From assembly GCA_036279295.1 (NCBI GenBank), contig DASUJK010000345.1, forward strand, positions 1-15,975: a stretch of DNA of 15,975 nt. The letters are read 5' to 3'. The notes beneath the pieces were generated by a model. The model ran no database searches, had not been told where the DNA came from, and saw only the letters and a program-made list of their open reading frames with translations. The position numbers were made by a program, and so were the translations under genes. This DNA is from DATEPR01 sp036279295. Lineage in GTDB: Bacteria > Actinomycetota > Actinomycetes > Mycobacteriales > Pseudonocardiaceae. How positions within the stretch are numbered: the stretch's first letter is position 1; each line of letters begins with the position of its first letter. Of the stretch, positions 5,949-12,919 are shown in pieces.

Positions 5949-7481
5949 TCAGCGCTTGGCGGTCGGCTCCCGACGGACACCCTGGGTCGGGCGGTTCGCC
6001 GTGGTCGGCTGGGCGGCGGCCCGCTGGGCGGGGCCACCCGAGTTGGCCGGAGTGCCCTTGGCCGCGCCAGGAGCGGCCAAGTTCCCAGGTGCGGCCGTGT
6101 TCTTGGTGCCGGGCGCGGGGGCCTTGGGTGCCGCGGTGCTCGCGGTTCCGGTCTTGGTGGCGGCAGGCCCCGATGTGTTCTGGCCGCCATTGGCGGTCGG
6201 ACCGGACTTGCCGGCCGGGACACTGGTCTTCGGTGGCGTGACCGGCGTGTTTCGCCTGGTCGGGGCGTTGGCGATGGCCTGGGTGGTGGTCGAGCCGGCG
6301 ATACCGGTGGTGGGCTCGGCGGCCGACTCCGGAGCCGGGTCGGAGAGCGGCCAGCGGCCAGCGGGCCGCGGCGGGCCGGTCTGCACGATGTCCTGTTCCT
6401 CGGGCAGCGGGTCCAGGGCCGGGGTGGCGCTGTTCATCAGGGCGTGCGCGGCCCGCAGCTGCTCGGCGATCTGGGCCCGCAGCGAACGCAGGCCTTCCAC
6501 CCGGCTGGCCGCCACGGTCATCCTGCGGTTGGCCTCCTCGGTGGCTTCCCGCACCCGGCGGTTGGACTCGTCGACCGCGTCCTGCAACCGGGCCTGGGCC
6601 TCGGTGATCGCGTCGTGCCGGCGGCGGTTGGCCTCCTCGGTCGCCTCGCGAACGCGGCGCTCGGCCTCCGCCTTGCTGGTGCGCTGCTCCTCGGTGATCT
6701 GGGCGCGCGCCCGGGTCACCTCGTCAGCGGACTCACGCAGCCGCCGCTCGACTTCCGCCTTGCTGGCGCGCTGTTCCTCGTTGATCTTGGCCTGGATCCG
6801 CGTTGCTTCCTCGGTGGCCTCGCGGACCCGGCGCTCGGCTTCCGCCTTGCTGGTGGCCTCCTGCTCGGCGAGCGACTTCATCGACTCGGTCCGCCGGGCG
6901 GCCATCGCGATCTCGAAGTCGTCCTCGATCTGGGTCCGGCGTGCGTTGGCCTCCTCGTCGGCCTTGATCCGCTCGTCCTCGGCGTGCTTGATCTTGGTGG
7001 CCAGCTCCGCGTTGGACTTGTCCACCAGTTCGCGGTGCTCGTTCTCCAGTTCGACGCGGCGACCGTCGACCTCGGCGATGAGCTTCTCGTAGCGGTTGCG
7101 CAGCGCGGCACCGTCGGCCTCGGCGCGGGCGCGGACCTGGATCGCGTCCGCCTCGCCCCTGGCCCTGATGTCGCGGGCTTCGTCCTGCGCCAGGCGCAAC
7201 ATGCCCTGCAGCCGCTCGGACAGGCCTTCCAGCGTGGTCGGCGGCATGGACAGCCGGTCGACCTGCGCGCGCAACTCGTCGACGTGGGATCGGGCGTGCT
7301 CCATCTGCCTGGCCAGATCCCCGGCCTGGGACACGGCCGCGTCCCGGTCGGCCGCGATCAGCCGCAGATCGCTGTCCAGTCGTTCGAGATGTTCTTCGAC
7401 CTGAGTTCTGCTGTACCCGCGCTTGACGATGTCGAAGCCCGCGCCCAACGGAACGAGGTCGCGCTCGCTACCAAGACCCAT
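5949..7481 (-). CDS. DivIVA-like coiled-coil protein of the Scy/FilP type
   Basis: This is a probable cytoskeletal or polarity scaffold of 510 residues. Residues 16-28 (FDIVKRGYSRTQV) form the short DivIVA-like N-terminal motif shared with Scy and FilP of Streptomyces. A long heptad-rich coiled coil follows (about 30-390), rich in Ala, Glu and Arg. It contains a 29-residue tandem repeat beginning SKAEAERRVREA at residue 211, with copies at 211-239, 240-268 and a partial third from 269. The last 110 residues are Pro/Ala/Thr/Gly-rich and probably disordered. I chose the ATG at 7481; a GTG at 7523 (14 residues longer) is possible, and neither has a strong ribosome site. From memory, filP and scy of S. 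coelicolor lie beside the methylmalonyl-CoA epimerase gene, so the neighbourhood is conserved. Confidence 0.85.
   Translation of the reverse strand: MGLGSERDLVPLGAGFDIVKRGYSRTQVEEHLERLDSDLRLIAADRDAAVSQAGDLARQMEHARSHVDELRAQVDRLSMPPTTLEGLSERLQGMLRLAQDEARDIRARGEADAIQVRARAEADGAALRNRYEKLIAEVDGRRVELENEHRELVDKSNAELATKIKHAEDERIKADEEANARRTQIEDDFEIAMAARRTESMKSLAEQEATSKAEAERRVREATEEATRIQAKINEEQRASKAEVERRLRESADEVTRARAQITEEQRTSKAEAERRVREATEEANRRRHDAITEAQARLQDAVDESNRRVREATEEANRRMTVAASRVEGLRSLRAQIAEQLRAAHALMNSATPALDPLPEEQDIVQTGPPRPAGRWPLSDPAPESAAEPTTGIAGSTTTQAIANAPTRRNTPVTPPKTSVPAGKSGPTANGGQNTSGPAATKTGTASTAAPKAPAPGTKNTAAPGNLAAPGAAKGTPANSGGPAQRAAAQPTTANRPTQGVRREPTAKR
6591..6851 (-). repeat. 87-bp tandem repeat within the coiled-coil gene
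   Basis: Two full in-frame 87-bp units (6851-6765 and 6764-6678) and a diverging third (from 6677) each encode 29 residues opening SKAE(A/V)ERR. A related REATEEANRR segment recurs near 6560-6520. The 29-residue period is not a multiple of seven, so each unit shifts the heptad register by one residue. Confidence 0.7.
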
Positions 7482-7519
7482 GTCGCTCACGCTACCCGGC
7501 TGGGTGACCTCGTTGTACG

Positions 7520-7535
7520 ACACTCTCCCGAGTGT
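7520..7535. terminator. Short hairpin between ccr and the coiled-coil gene
   Basis: ACACTC-TCCC-GAGTGT is a perfect 6-bp stem with a four-base loop, 19 bases beyond the ccr stop codon. It could weaken read-through from ccr into the coiled-coil gene or mark a regulatory site. No T-run follows. The alternative GTG start of the coiled-coil gene (7523) lies inside it. Confidence 0.3.
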
Positions 7536-7553
7536 TGGTCCCCCACACGGGAA

Positions 7554-8885
7554 TTACACGCCACGAAAACGGTTGATGTCCGCCAGATGGCGGGCACGGA
7601 ATTCGGTGTCCCGGACGCCGAGGCCTTCCTCGGGCGCCAGACAGAGCACGCCGACCTTGCCCTGGTGCGTGTTCCGATGCACGTCCTGTGCCGCCTGACC
7701 GGTTTCGGCCAGGGAGTACACCCTGGACAGTGTGGGATGGATCTTCCCCTTGGCGATCAACCGATTGGCCTCCCACGCCTCCCGGTAGTTCGCGAAATGC
7801 GAACCGATGATGCGTTTGAGATTCATCCACAGGTAACGGTTGTCGTACTGGTGCAGGAACCCGGACGTGGACGCGCACGTGACGATCGTGCCGCCGCGCC
7901 TGGCCACGAACACACTCGCGCCGAACGTCTCGCGGCCGGGGTGCTCGAACACGATGTCCGGGTCGTCGCCCCCGGTGAGTTCGCGGATCTTGGCGCCGAA
8001 CCGCTTCCATTCGGCCGGGTCCTGCGTGTTCTCGTCGGCCCAGAACCGATAGCCGTCGGCAGCCCGGTCGATGATCAGTTCGGCACCCATTCGCCGGCAG
8101 ATTTCGGCCTTCTCCTTGCTGGACACCACGCACACCGGGATCGCGCCGCCGTTCAGGGCGAACTGGGTGGCGTAGGAACCGAGGCCGCCGGAGGCGCCCC
8201 AGACGAGCACCACGTCGCCCTGCTTCATGTCGGCACCGTTGCGCGAGACGAGCTGCCGGTAGGCGGTGGAGTTGACCAGCCCGGGGGACGCCGCCTCCTC
8301 CCATGTGAGGTGCTTCGGCTTGGGCATCAGCTGGTTGGCCTTGACCAGGGCCAGTTCGGCCAGGCCGCCGAAGTTGGTCTCGAAGCCCCAGATCCGCTGC
8401 TCCGGGTCGAGCATCGTGTCGTTGTGGCCGTCCGGGTGCTCCAGTTCCACGTTCAGGCAGTGCGCGACGACCTCGTCACCCGGGTGCCAGGCCCGCACGC
8501 CCGGCCCGGTGCGCAGCACGACGCCGGCCAGGTCGGAGCCCACCACGTGGTAGGGCAGGTCGTGCTGCTTGGTCAGCGGCGAGATCTTGCCGTACCGGCG
8601 CAGGAAGCCGAACGTGGACATCGGCTCGAAGATCGACGTCCACACGGTGTTGTAGTTGATCGCGCTGGCCATCACGGCGACCAGCGCCTCGCCCGGGTTC
8701 AACTCCGGGGTCGGCACCTCGTCCAGGTGCAGTGACCTGCGGGGGTCCTTCTCGCTGCTCTCCATGCCCTCGAACATGGTCGCCTCGTCGGCGTGCACGG
8801 TGACCCCGCGATAGCTGGTCGGGACCGGTAGCGCACCGATCGCGTCGAGCTCGTCGTTGAGGATGGCATCCAGGATCTTCTGCAC
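7554..8885 (-). CDS. ccr: Crotonyl-CoA carboxylase/reductase
   Basis: Ccr carries out NADPH-dependent reductive carboxylation of crotonyl-CoA to ethylmalonyl-CoA, the key step of the ethylmalonyl-CoA pathway and a source of polyketide extender units. The 443-residue MDR-family protein has the family's usual length. The Rossmann motif is WGASGGLGSYA (229-239). Asn79, Phe168, Glu169 and His363 correspond, with a two-residue offset, to the CO2-binding Asn81, Phe170, Glu171 and His365 of the Kitasatospora setae enzyme. It should therefore carboxylate, not merely reduce. The start is the GTG at 8885 (VQKILDAI), with GGGAGG six bases upstream (8897-8892). An open extension to 9002 is discarded because it lacks family resemblance. 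A perfect 16-bp palindrome lies 55 bp upstream of the start codon. The crotonase that would supply crotonyl-CoA is not in the window. Confidence 0.96.
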   Translation of the reverse strand: MQKILDAILNDELDAIGALPVPTSYRGVTVHADEATMFEGMESSEKDPRRSLHLDEVPTPELNPGEALVAVMASAINYNTVWTSIFEPMSTFGFLRRYGKISPLTKQHDLPYHVVGSDLAGVVLRTGPGVRAWHPGDEVVAHCLNVELEHPDGHNDTMLDPEQRIWGFETNFGGLAELALVKANQLMPKPKHLTWEEAASPGLVNSTAYRQLVSRNGADMKQGDVVLVWGASGGLGSYATQFALNGGAIPVCVVSSKEKAEICRRMGAELIIDRAADGYRFWADENTQDPAEWKRFGAKIRELTGGDDPDIVFEHPGRETFGASVFVARRGGTIVTCASTSGFLHQYDNRYLWMNLKRIIGSHFANYREAWEANRLIAKGKIHPTLSRVYSLAETGQAAQDVHRNTHQGKVGVLCLAPEEGLGVRDTEFRARHLADINRFRGV

Positions 8886-8939
8886 GGTGTGCCTCCCTGT
8901 GGCGTGTCCGGCCGGTGCGCCCAGTTGATGGCGCAGGAG

Positions 8940-8955
8940 GTTACCGACGAGTAAC
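8940..8955. promoter_or_regulatory. Perfect 16-bp palindrome upstream of ccr
   Basis: GTTACCGACGAGTAAC has half-sites GTTAC and GTAAC around a six-base centre, 55-70 bp upstream of the ccr GTG. Size and symmetry fit a TetR-family operator. On the minus strand it overlaps a -10-like TACCGT, so binding would probably block or position RNA polymerase. Related elements lie at 2577-2592 and 9558-9573. Confidence 0.6.
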
Positions 8956-9026
8956 GGTACAGAGCCAGTCCTGTGAGGCAGCGCACGCCGTTTTCCCACC
9001 ATCGGGTCAACGACAACCCCTGGGGG

Positions 9027-9479
9027 TCAGCCTGCGGGCTGGACCAGTTCCACGAGTACGCCGCCCGCGTCCTTCGGGTGCACGAAGTTGACCCTGCTGT
9101 CCGCCGTGCCACGCTTCGCCTTCTCGAACAGGAGGCGAAGTCCCTTGGCGCGCAACGCATCCGCCGCTGCCTCGACATCGGTCACGCGGTAGGCCAACTG
9201 CTGGAGGCCGGGCCCGGACCGGTCCAGGAACCTGGCGATCGTGGAGTCCGGCCGCAGCGGAGCGAGCAACTGGACGGCGGCACCACCCGGTCCGGTGGCA
9301 CCCGGTGGGCGCAGCATCGCCTCGCGCACGCCCTGTTCCTCGTTGATCTCCTCGTGGGTGACCTCAAGGCCGAAGGCGTTCCGGTAGAACTCGATGGCGG
9401 CGTCCAGGTCGGGCACCGCGACGCCGACGTGGTCGATCGCGGTGACCAGGGGGCGCAACTGTCCTGGCATGTCGTCCAT
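9027..9479 (-). CDS. mce: Methylmalonyl-CoA epimerase
   Basis: This vicinal-oxygen-chelate enzyme interconverts (2R)- and (2S)-methylmalonyl-CoA, and can act on ethylmalonyl-CoA, before the B12 mutase step. The 150 residues form two beta-alpha-beta-beta-beta modules. Motifs are IDHVGVAVPDLDAA, NEEQGVREAML, AVQLLAPL and FVHPKDAGGVLVEL. Compared with the Propionibacterium shermanii enzyme, metal ligands His17, Gln70 and Glu144 are present, but the position of ligand His91 is Gln94 (GLQQLAY instead of HH). I chose the ATG at 9479, seven bases after a TACCCT box and without a ribosome site, so probably leaderless. The ATG at 9470 is possible. It is divergent from the thiolase gene and shares its upstream region. 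Its neighbours (ccr, thiolase, meaB) confirm the pathway. Confidence 0.93.
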   Translation of the reverse strand: MDDMPGQLRPLVTAIDHVGVAVPDLDAAIEFYRNAFGLEVTHEEINEEQGVREAMLRPPGATGPGGAAVQLLAPLRPDSTIARFLDRSGPGLQQLAYRVTDVEAAADALRAKGLRLLFEKAKRGTADSRVNFVHPKDAGGVLVELVQPAG

Positions 9480-9486
9480 GTCCAGC

Positions 9487-9492
9487 AGGGTA
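9487..9492 (-). promoter_or_regulatory. Candidate -10 box of mce
   Basis: TACCCT on the minus strand ends seven bases before the ATG at 9479, the spacing expected for a leaderless transcript. No consensus -35 is seen at 16-18 bp. Confidence 0.35.
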
Positions 9493-9557
9493 CGAGTGCT
9501 GAACCGGTACGGTGCTTCCAACTGTGGTGTGGGTGACAGCGGTCATAGTGGGCACCG

Positions 9558-9573
9558 GTTACCGATCGGTATG
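9558..9573. promoter_or_regulatory. GTTACCG-N4-GTA element with overlapping -10 box, upstream of the thiolase gene
   Basis: GTTACCGATCGGTATG shares ten of sixteen positions with the elements at 2577-2592 and 8940-8955. It contains a perfect 12-bp palindrome, TACCGATCGGTA (9560-9571). TATGCT (9570-9575) is a good -10 candidate for the thiolase gene and overlaps its right edge, so a bound regulator would compete with RNA polymerase. It lies between the divergent mce and thiolase genes and could control both. Confidence 0.55.
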
Positions 9574-9612
9574 CTCGATGTTAACGACCGCTAGCTCCCG
9601 TGGAGGCTTGTG

Positions 9613-10809
9613 ATGGCGCAGGTGTCCGGATCCGTCATCGTCGCAGGTGCGCGTACGCCGATGGGCCGCCTGCTCGGTTCGCTCAAGGACTTCTCCGGCG
9701 CGCAGCTGGGCGGGGTCGCCATCAAGGCGGCCCTGGAACGGGCCGGTGTGCGGCCCGACCAGGTCGAATACGTGATCATGGGCCAGGTGCTCACCGCGGG
9801 CGCCGGCCAGATCCCGGCCCGGCAGGCGGCGGTGGCCGCAGGCATCGCGATGGACGTGCCGGCGCTGACCATCAACAAGGTGTGCCTGTCCGGCCTGGAC
9901 GCGATCGCGCTGGCCGACCAGCTGATCCGGGCGGGCGAGTTCGACATCGTCGTGGCCGGTGGGCAGGAGTCGATGACCCAGGCGCCGCACCTGCTGCCCA
10001 AGTCGCGGTCCGGCTTCAAGTACGGCGACGTGCAACTCGTCGACCACATGGCCTACGACGGCCTGTTCTGCGCGTTCGACCAGGTCGCGATGGGTGCGTC
10101 GACGGAGAAGTACAACTCGCGCTACGGCGTCACCCGGTCGGAACAGGACGAGTTCGCGGCCCGGTCGCACCAGCGGGCCGCCGCCGCCATCGAGAAGGGC
10201 CTGTTCGCGGAAGAGATCGCGCCGGTGACCATCCCGCAGCGCAAGGGCGACCCGAAGATCGTGGACACCGACGAGGGTGTGCGGCCGGACACCACGGCCG
10301 CTGGCCTGGCCGCGCTGCGTCCGGCGTTCGCGTCCGACGGCACCATCACGGCGGGCTCGGCGTCGCAGATCTCCGACGGGGCGGCAGCTGTCGTCGTGAT
10401 GAGCAAGGCGAAGGCGGTCGAGCTGGGCCTGCCGTGGCTGGCCGAGATCGGTGCGCACGGTGTCGTGGCGGGGCCGGACGCGAGCCTGCACGAGCAGCCG
10501 TCCAACGCGATCCGCAAGGCGTGCGCCAAGGAGGGCATCGAGCCGGCCGACCTGGACCTGATCGAGATCAACGAGGCGTTCGCGGCGGTCGGTGTCGTGT
10601 CGACGAAGAAGCTGGGTGTCCGCGAGGACAAGGTCAACGTGAATGGCGGCGCGATCGCGCTCGGCCACCCGATCGGGATGTCCGGCGCGCGGCTGGCGCT
10701 GACCCTGGCGCTGGAGCTGCGCCGGCGGGGCGGTGGCGTCGGTGCGGCCGCGCTGTGTGGCGGTGGCGGCCAGGGCGACGCGCTGGTCATTCGGGTGCCG
10801 GCCAGCTAG
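9613..10809 (+). CDS. Acetyl-CoA C-acetyltransferase (thiolase)
   Basis: This biosynthetic-type thiolase condenses two acetyl-CoA to acetoacetyl-CoA, the entry to the ethylmalonyl-CoA route, or runs in reverse. Its 398 residues match the family length. The nucleophile is Cys91 in NKVCLSG; other active-site motifs are NEAFA, GGAIALGHPIG (His) and the second catalytic Cys in ALCGGGGQG near the C-terminus. The ATG at 9613 has GGAGG six bases upstream (9602-9606); a GTG three bases earlier would be too close to it. The gene is divergent from mce and 17 bases upstream of meaB on the same strand, so the pair may be co-transcribed. A conserved operator-like element lies 40 bases upstream of the start. 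It is probably the partner of the dehydrogenase at 2609-4384. Confidence 0.94.
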   Translation: MAQVSGSVIVAGARTPMGRLLGSLKDFSGAQLGGVAIKAALERAGVRPDQVEYVIMGQVLTAGAGQIPARQAAVAAGIAMDVPALTINKVCLSGLDAIALADQLIRAGEFDIVVAGGQESMTQAPHLLPKSRSGFKYGDVQLVDHMAYDGLFCAFDQVAMGASTEKYNSRYGVTRSEQDEFAARSHQRAAAAIEKGLFAEEIAPVTIPQRKGDPKIVDTDEGVRPDTTAAGLAALRPAFASDGTITAGSASQISDGAAAVVVMSKAKAVELGLPWLAEIGAHGVVAGPDASLHEQPSNAIRKACAKEGIEPADLDLIEINEAFAAVGVVSTKKLGVREDKVNVNGGAIALGHPIGMSGARLALTLALELRRRGGGVGAAALCGGGGQGDALVIRVPAS

Positions 10810-10814
10810 TGCCT

Positions 10815-10820
10815 TAGTGT
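10815..10820 (+). promoter_or_regulatory. Candidate internal -10 box for meaB
   Basis: TAGTGT ends six bases before the GTG at 10827, again the TANNNT leaderless geometry. It sits in the 17-bp gap after the thiolase gene. It may add a secondary start to read-through from the thiolase promoter. Confidence 0.3.
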
Positions 10821-10826
10821 CAGGGC

Positions 10827-11795
10827 GTGGCCAGGACAGTGGATGTTGACGAACTGGTGGACCGCGCGCGGCGGGGCGAGGCGCGTGCGGTCGCACGGCT
10901 GATCTCGCTGGTCGAGGACGCCAGCCCGCGGCTGCGGGAGGTCGCGAAGGCGTTGGCGCCGCTCACCGGCCGGGCCATGGTGATCGGCCTGACCGGGCCG
11001 CCCGGTGTCGGCAAGTCGACATCCACGTCGCTGCTGGTGTCGGCGTTCCGGGAGCGTGGCCAGCGGGTCGGTGTGTTGGCCGTGGACCCGTCGTCGCCGT
11101 TCTCCGGTGGGGCACTGTTGGGTGACCGGGTGCGGATGCAGCTGCACGCGACGGACGACGGTGTGTTCATCCGGTCGATGGCCACGCGCGGTCATCTCGG
11201 TGGGCTGGCGTGGGCGACACCGCAGGCACTGCGGGTGCTGGACGCGGCCGGCTTCGACGTCGTGCTGGTGGAGACGGTCGGCGTCGGTCAGTCCGAAGTG
11301 GACATCGTGTCGCTCGCCGACACGACGCTCGTGCTGTTGGCGCCCGGGATGGGTGACGGCATTCAGGCGGCCAAGGCCGGCATCCTTGAGGTCGCGGACG
11401 TGTTCGTGGTGAACAAGGCTGATCGGGATGGTGCTGACCAGGTCGTGCGCGACTTGAAGTACATGATCTCGTTGGGTCGGCGGGAGCAGGAAGGGCCTCG
11501 GTGGCGGACCCCGGTGGTGCCGACAGTGGCCGCCCGGGGTGAGGGTGTGGCGGATGTGGTGGACGCCATCGGAGCGCACCACGAGTGGATGGCGGCACAT
11601 GGCGAGTTGGAGCGGCGCCGTTCGGCGCGTGCCAGCTCCGAAGTCGAGGCGATCGCGGTGGCGGCCCTGCGCGACCGGATCGGCGACCTGCGCGGCGGCG
11701 ACGCCCTGGCCCAGTTGGCGAAGCGAGTGATGGCCGGCGAACTGGACCCGTACGCCGCCGCCGACACGCTGATCGAGGGCATCAGCGCAGGCTGA
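10827..11795 (+). CDS. meaB: MeaB/ArgK-type GTPase, chaperone of B12-dependent acyl-CoA mutase
   Basis: MeaB is a G3E-family GTPase that gates cofactor loading and protects or reactivates methylmalonyl-CoA (or ethylmalonyl-CoA) mutase. The 322-residue protein has the P-loop GPPGVGKST (57-65), the DPSSPFSGGALLGDR signature, the VETVGVGQSE switch region and NKAD (196-199) for guanine specificity. The C-terminal helices probably form the dimer arm. The GTG at 10827 gives VARTVDVDELV, which resembles other actinobacterial MeaB N-termini. A GTG at 10839 is the alternative. It follows the thiolase gene closely. The mutase subunits are not in the window, so they must be encoded elsewhere. The gene ends 11 bases from the convergent aldo/keto reductase gene. 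Confidence 0.93.
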   Translation: MARTVDVDELVDRARRGEARAVARLISLVEDASPRLREVAKALAPLTGRAMVIGLTGPPGVGKSTSTSLLVSAFRERGQRVGVLAVDPSSPFSGGALLGDRVRMQLHATDDGVFIRSMATRGHLGGLAWATPQALRVLDAAGFDVVLVETVGVGQSEVDIVSLADTTLVLLAPGMGDGIQAAKAGILEVADVFVVNKADRDGADQVVRDLKYMISLGRREQEGPRWRTPVVPTVAARGEGVADVVDAIGAHHEWMAAHGELERRRSARASSEVEAIAVAALRDRIGDLRGGDALAQLAKRVMAGELDPYAAADTLIEGISAG

Positions 11796-11806
11796 ACGCG
11801 GCGTGG

Positions 11807-12865
11807 CTACTCGCCTGCTGCCCGCTCGGCCGTGGAGCGGCGGCGCCGGGTCGGGTCCACCAGTACCGGTGGCGGGAGCTGTTGGTTCGGGTTGTACAGG
11901 TTGGTGCCCGGCGCGACGACGGCGTCGATGCGGTCCAGCGTCTCGTCCGTCAACGTGAGTGCCGTGCCGTTGGCGGCGTCCTCGAACTGCCGCATCGTCC
12001 TCGGGCCGATGATCGCCGACGTGACCGCCGGATGCGACACCGCGAACGCGATCGCCAACTCGGGCAGCGTGCACCCGATGTCGTCGGCGATCGCGGCGAA
12101 CTGCTCCACCGCTTCGTACTGTGCCGCGTTCGCCGGGTCGGCCGGGTCGAACCGGGACGGGCGCAGCGCGGCACGGCCGACGGTCAGGTCGACCGCCTTG
12201 TCCTTGCGGTACCTGCCGGACAGGAACCCGAACGCCAGCGGACTCCACACCAGTACACCCATCCGGTACCGCTGACACACCGGCAACACGTCGGCCTCGA
12301 TCGACCTGGCCAGCATCGAGTACGGCGGCTGCTCCGTCCGGAACCGGCCCAGCCCACGCCGTTCCGCCACGTGCTGCGCCTCGACCAGCTCCGCGGCCGG
12401 GAACGTGGAACACCCGAACGCGCGAATCTTGCCCTGTCGCACCAGATCCGTCAGTACCGACAGCGTCTCCTCGACATCGGTCGACTCGTCCGGGCGGTGC
12501 ACCTGGTACAGGTCGATCCAGTCGGTACGCAACCGCCGCAGGCTGTTCTCCACCTCCGTCGTGATCCACCGCCGCGAATTGCCACCGTGGTTCACGTCAT
12601 CACCCATCGGGAAATGCACCTTCGTGGCCAGCACGACGTCGTCCCGCCGACCCGCCAACGCCTGCCCGACGATCTCCTCGGACTCGCCCGCCGAGTACAT
12701 GTCAGCGGTGTCCACGAAATTGATCCCATGATCCAACGCCGCGTGCACGATCCGCACACACTCGTCGTGATCCGGATTGCCGACCGAGCCGAACATCATC
12801 GTGCCGAGACAGTGGACGCTCACGTGCATTCCGGTGCCGCCGAGTGGCCGATAGCGCATCGTCAT
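11807..12865 (-). CDS. Aldo/keto reductase
   Basis: This is an NADPH-dependent oxidoreductase of the AKR superfamily with 352 residues and a TIM-barrel fold. The catalytic tetrad is visible: Asp52, Tyr57, Lys82 and His123, in FVDTADMYSAG, LATKVHF and YQVHRPD. The late AIIGPRTMRQFEDA is the usual NADP 2'-phosphate binding region. The length and the loop NHGGNSRRWI suggest the AKR group often annotated as tas or YajO-like. The ATG at 12865 is preferred because a strong MerR-type promoter ends seven bases upstream, implying a leaderless mRNA. An open extension to 13204 runs over the merR gene and is not real. Control by the divergent MerR protein points to aldehyde or thiol-reactive stress, but the substrate is unknown. 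Confidence 0.92.
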   Translation of the reverse strand: MTMRYRPLGGTGMHVSVHCLGTMMFGSVGNPDHDECVRIVHAALDHGINFVDTADMYSAGESEEIVGQALAGRRDDVVLATKVHFPMGDDVNHGGNSRRWITTEVENSLRRLRTDWIDLYQVHRPDESTDVEETLSVLTDLVRQGKIRAFGCSTFPAAELVEAQHVAERRGLGRFRTEQPPYSMLARSIEADVLPVCQRYRMGVLVWSPLAFGFLSGRYRKDKAVDLTVGRAALRPSRFDPADPANAAQYEAVEQFAAIADDIGCTLPELAIAFAVSHPAVTSAIIGPRTMRQFEDAANGTALTLTDETLDRIDAVVAPGTNLYNPNQQLPPPVLVDPTRRRRSTAERAAGE

Positions 12866-12872
12866 GGCCGCG

Positions 12873-12903
12873 ACGATATGAGCTAGAGCCGACTCTAGGT
12901 CAA
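12873..12903 (-). promoter_or_regulatory. MerR-type promoter of the aldo/keto reductase gene
   Basis: On the minus strand TTGACC (12903-12898) and TATCGT (12878-12873) are separated by exactly 19 bp. This overlong spacer is the hallmark of promoters activated by MerR-family DNA untwisting. A perfect inverted repeat fills the spacer. The -10 ends seven bases before the ATG at 12865. Confidence 0.8.
12883..12898. promoter_or_regulatory. MerR operator, perfect inverted repeat
   Basis: CTAGAG-CCGA-CTCTAG lies between the -35 and -10 boxes of the aldo/keto reductase gene, in the gap between that gene and merR. Its position allows activation of the reductase and control of merR itself. Confidence 0.8.
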
Positions 12904-12907
12904 GTCT

Positions 12908-12913
12908 TATCCT
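12908..12913 (+). promoter_or_regulatory. Candidate -10 box of the merR gene
   Basis: TATCCT ends six bases before the ATG at 12920, fitting a leaderless start. The MerR operator covers the region where its -35 would lie, which suggests autoregulation. Confidence 0.45.
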
Positions 12914-12919
12914 CGGCAG

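Noticed and set aside
5607..8735. A 1042-codon open frame on the plus strand
   Set aside because: It is antisense to the coiled-coil gene and most of ccr, both clear families. Its translation is repetitive Leu/Gly/Arg-rich with no domain. High third-position GC keeps such antisense frames open.
8886..9002. N-terminal extension of ccr to 9002
   Set aside because: The added residues do not resemble Ccr, the region holds the palindrome and promoter, and the GTG at 8885 has a strong GGGAGG site.
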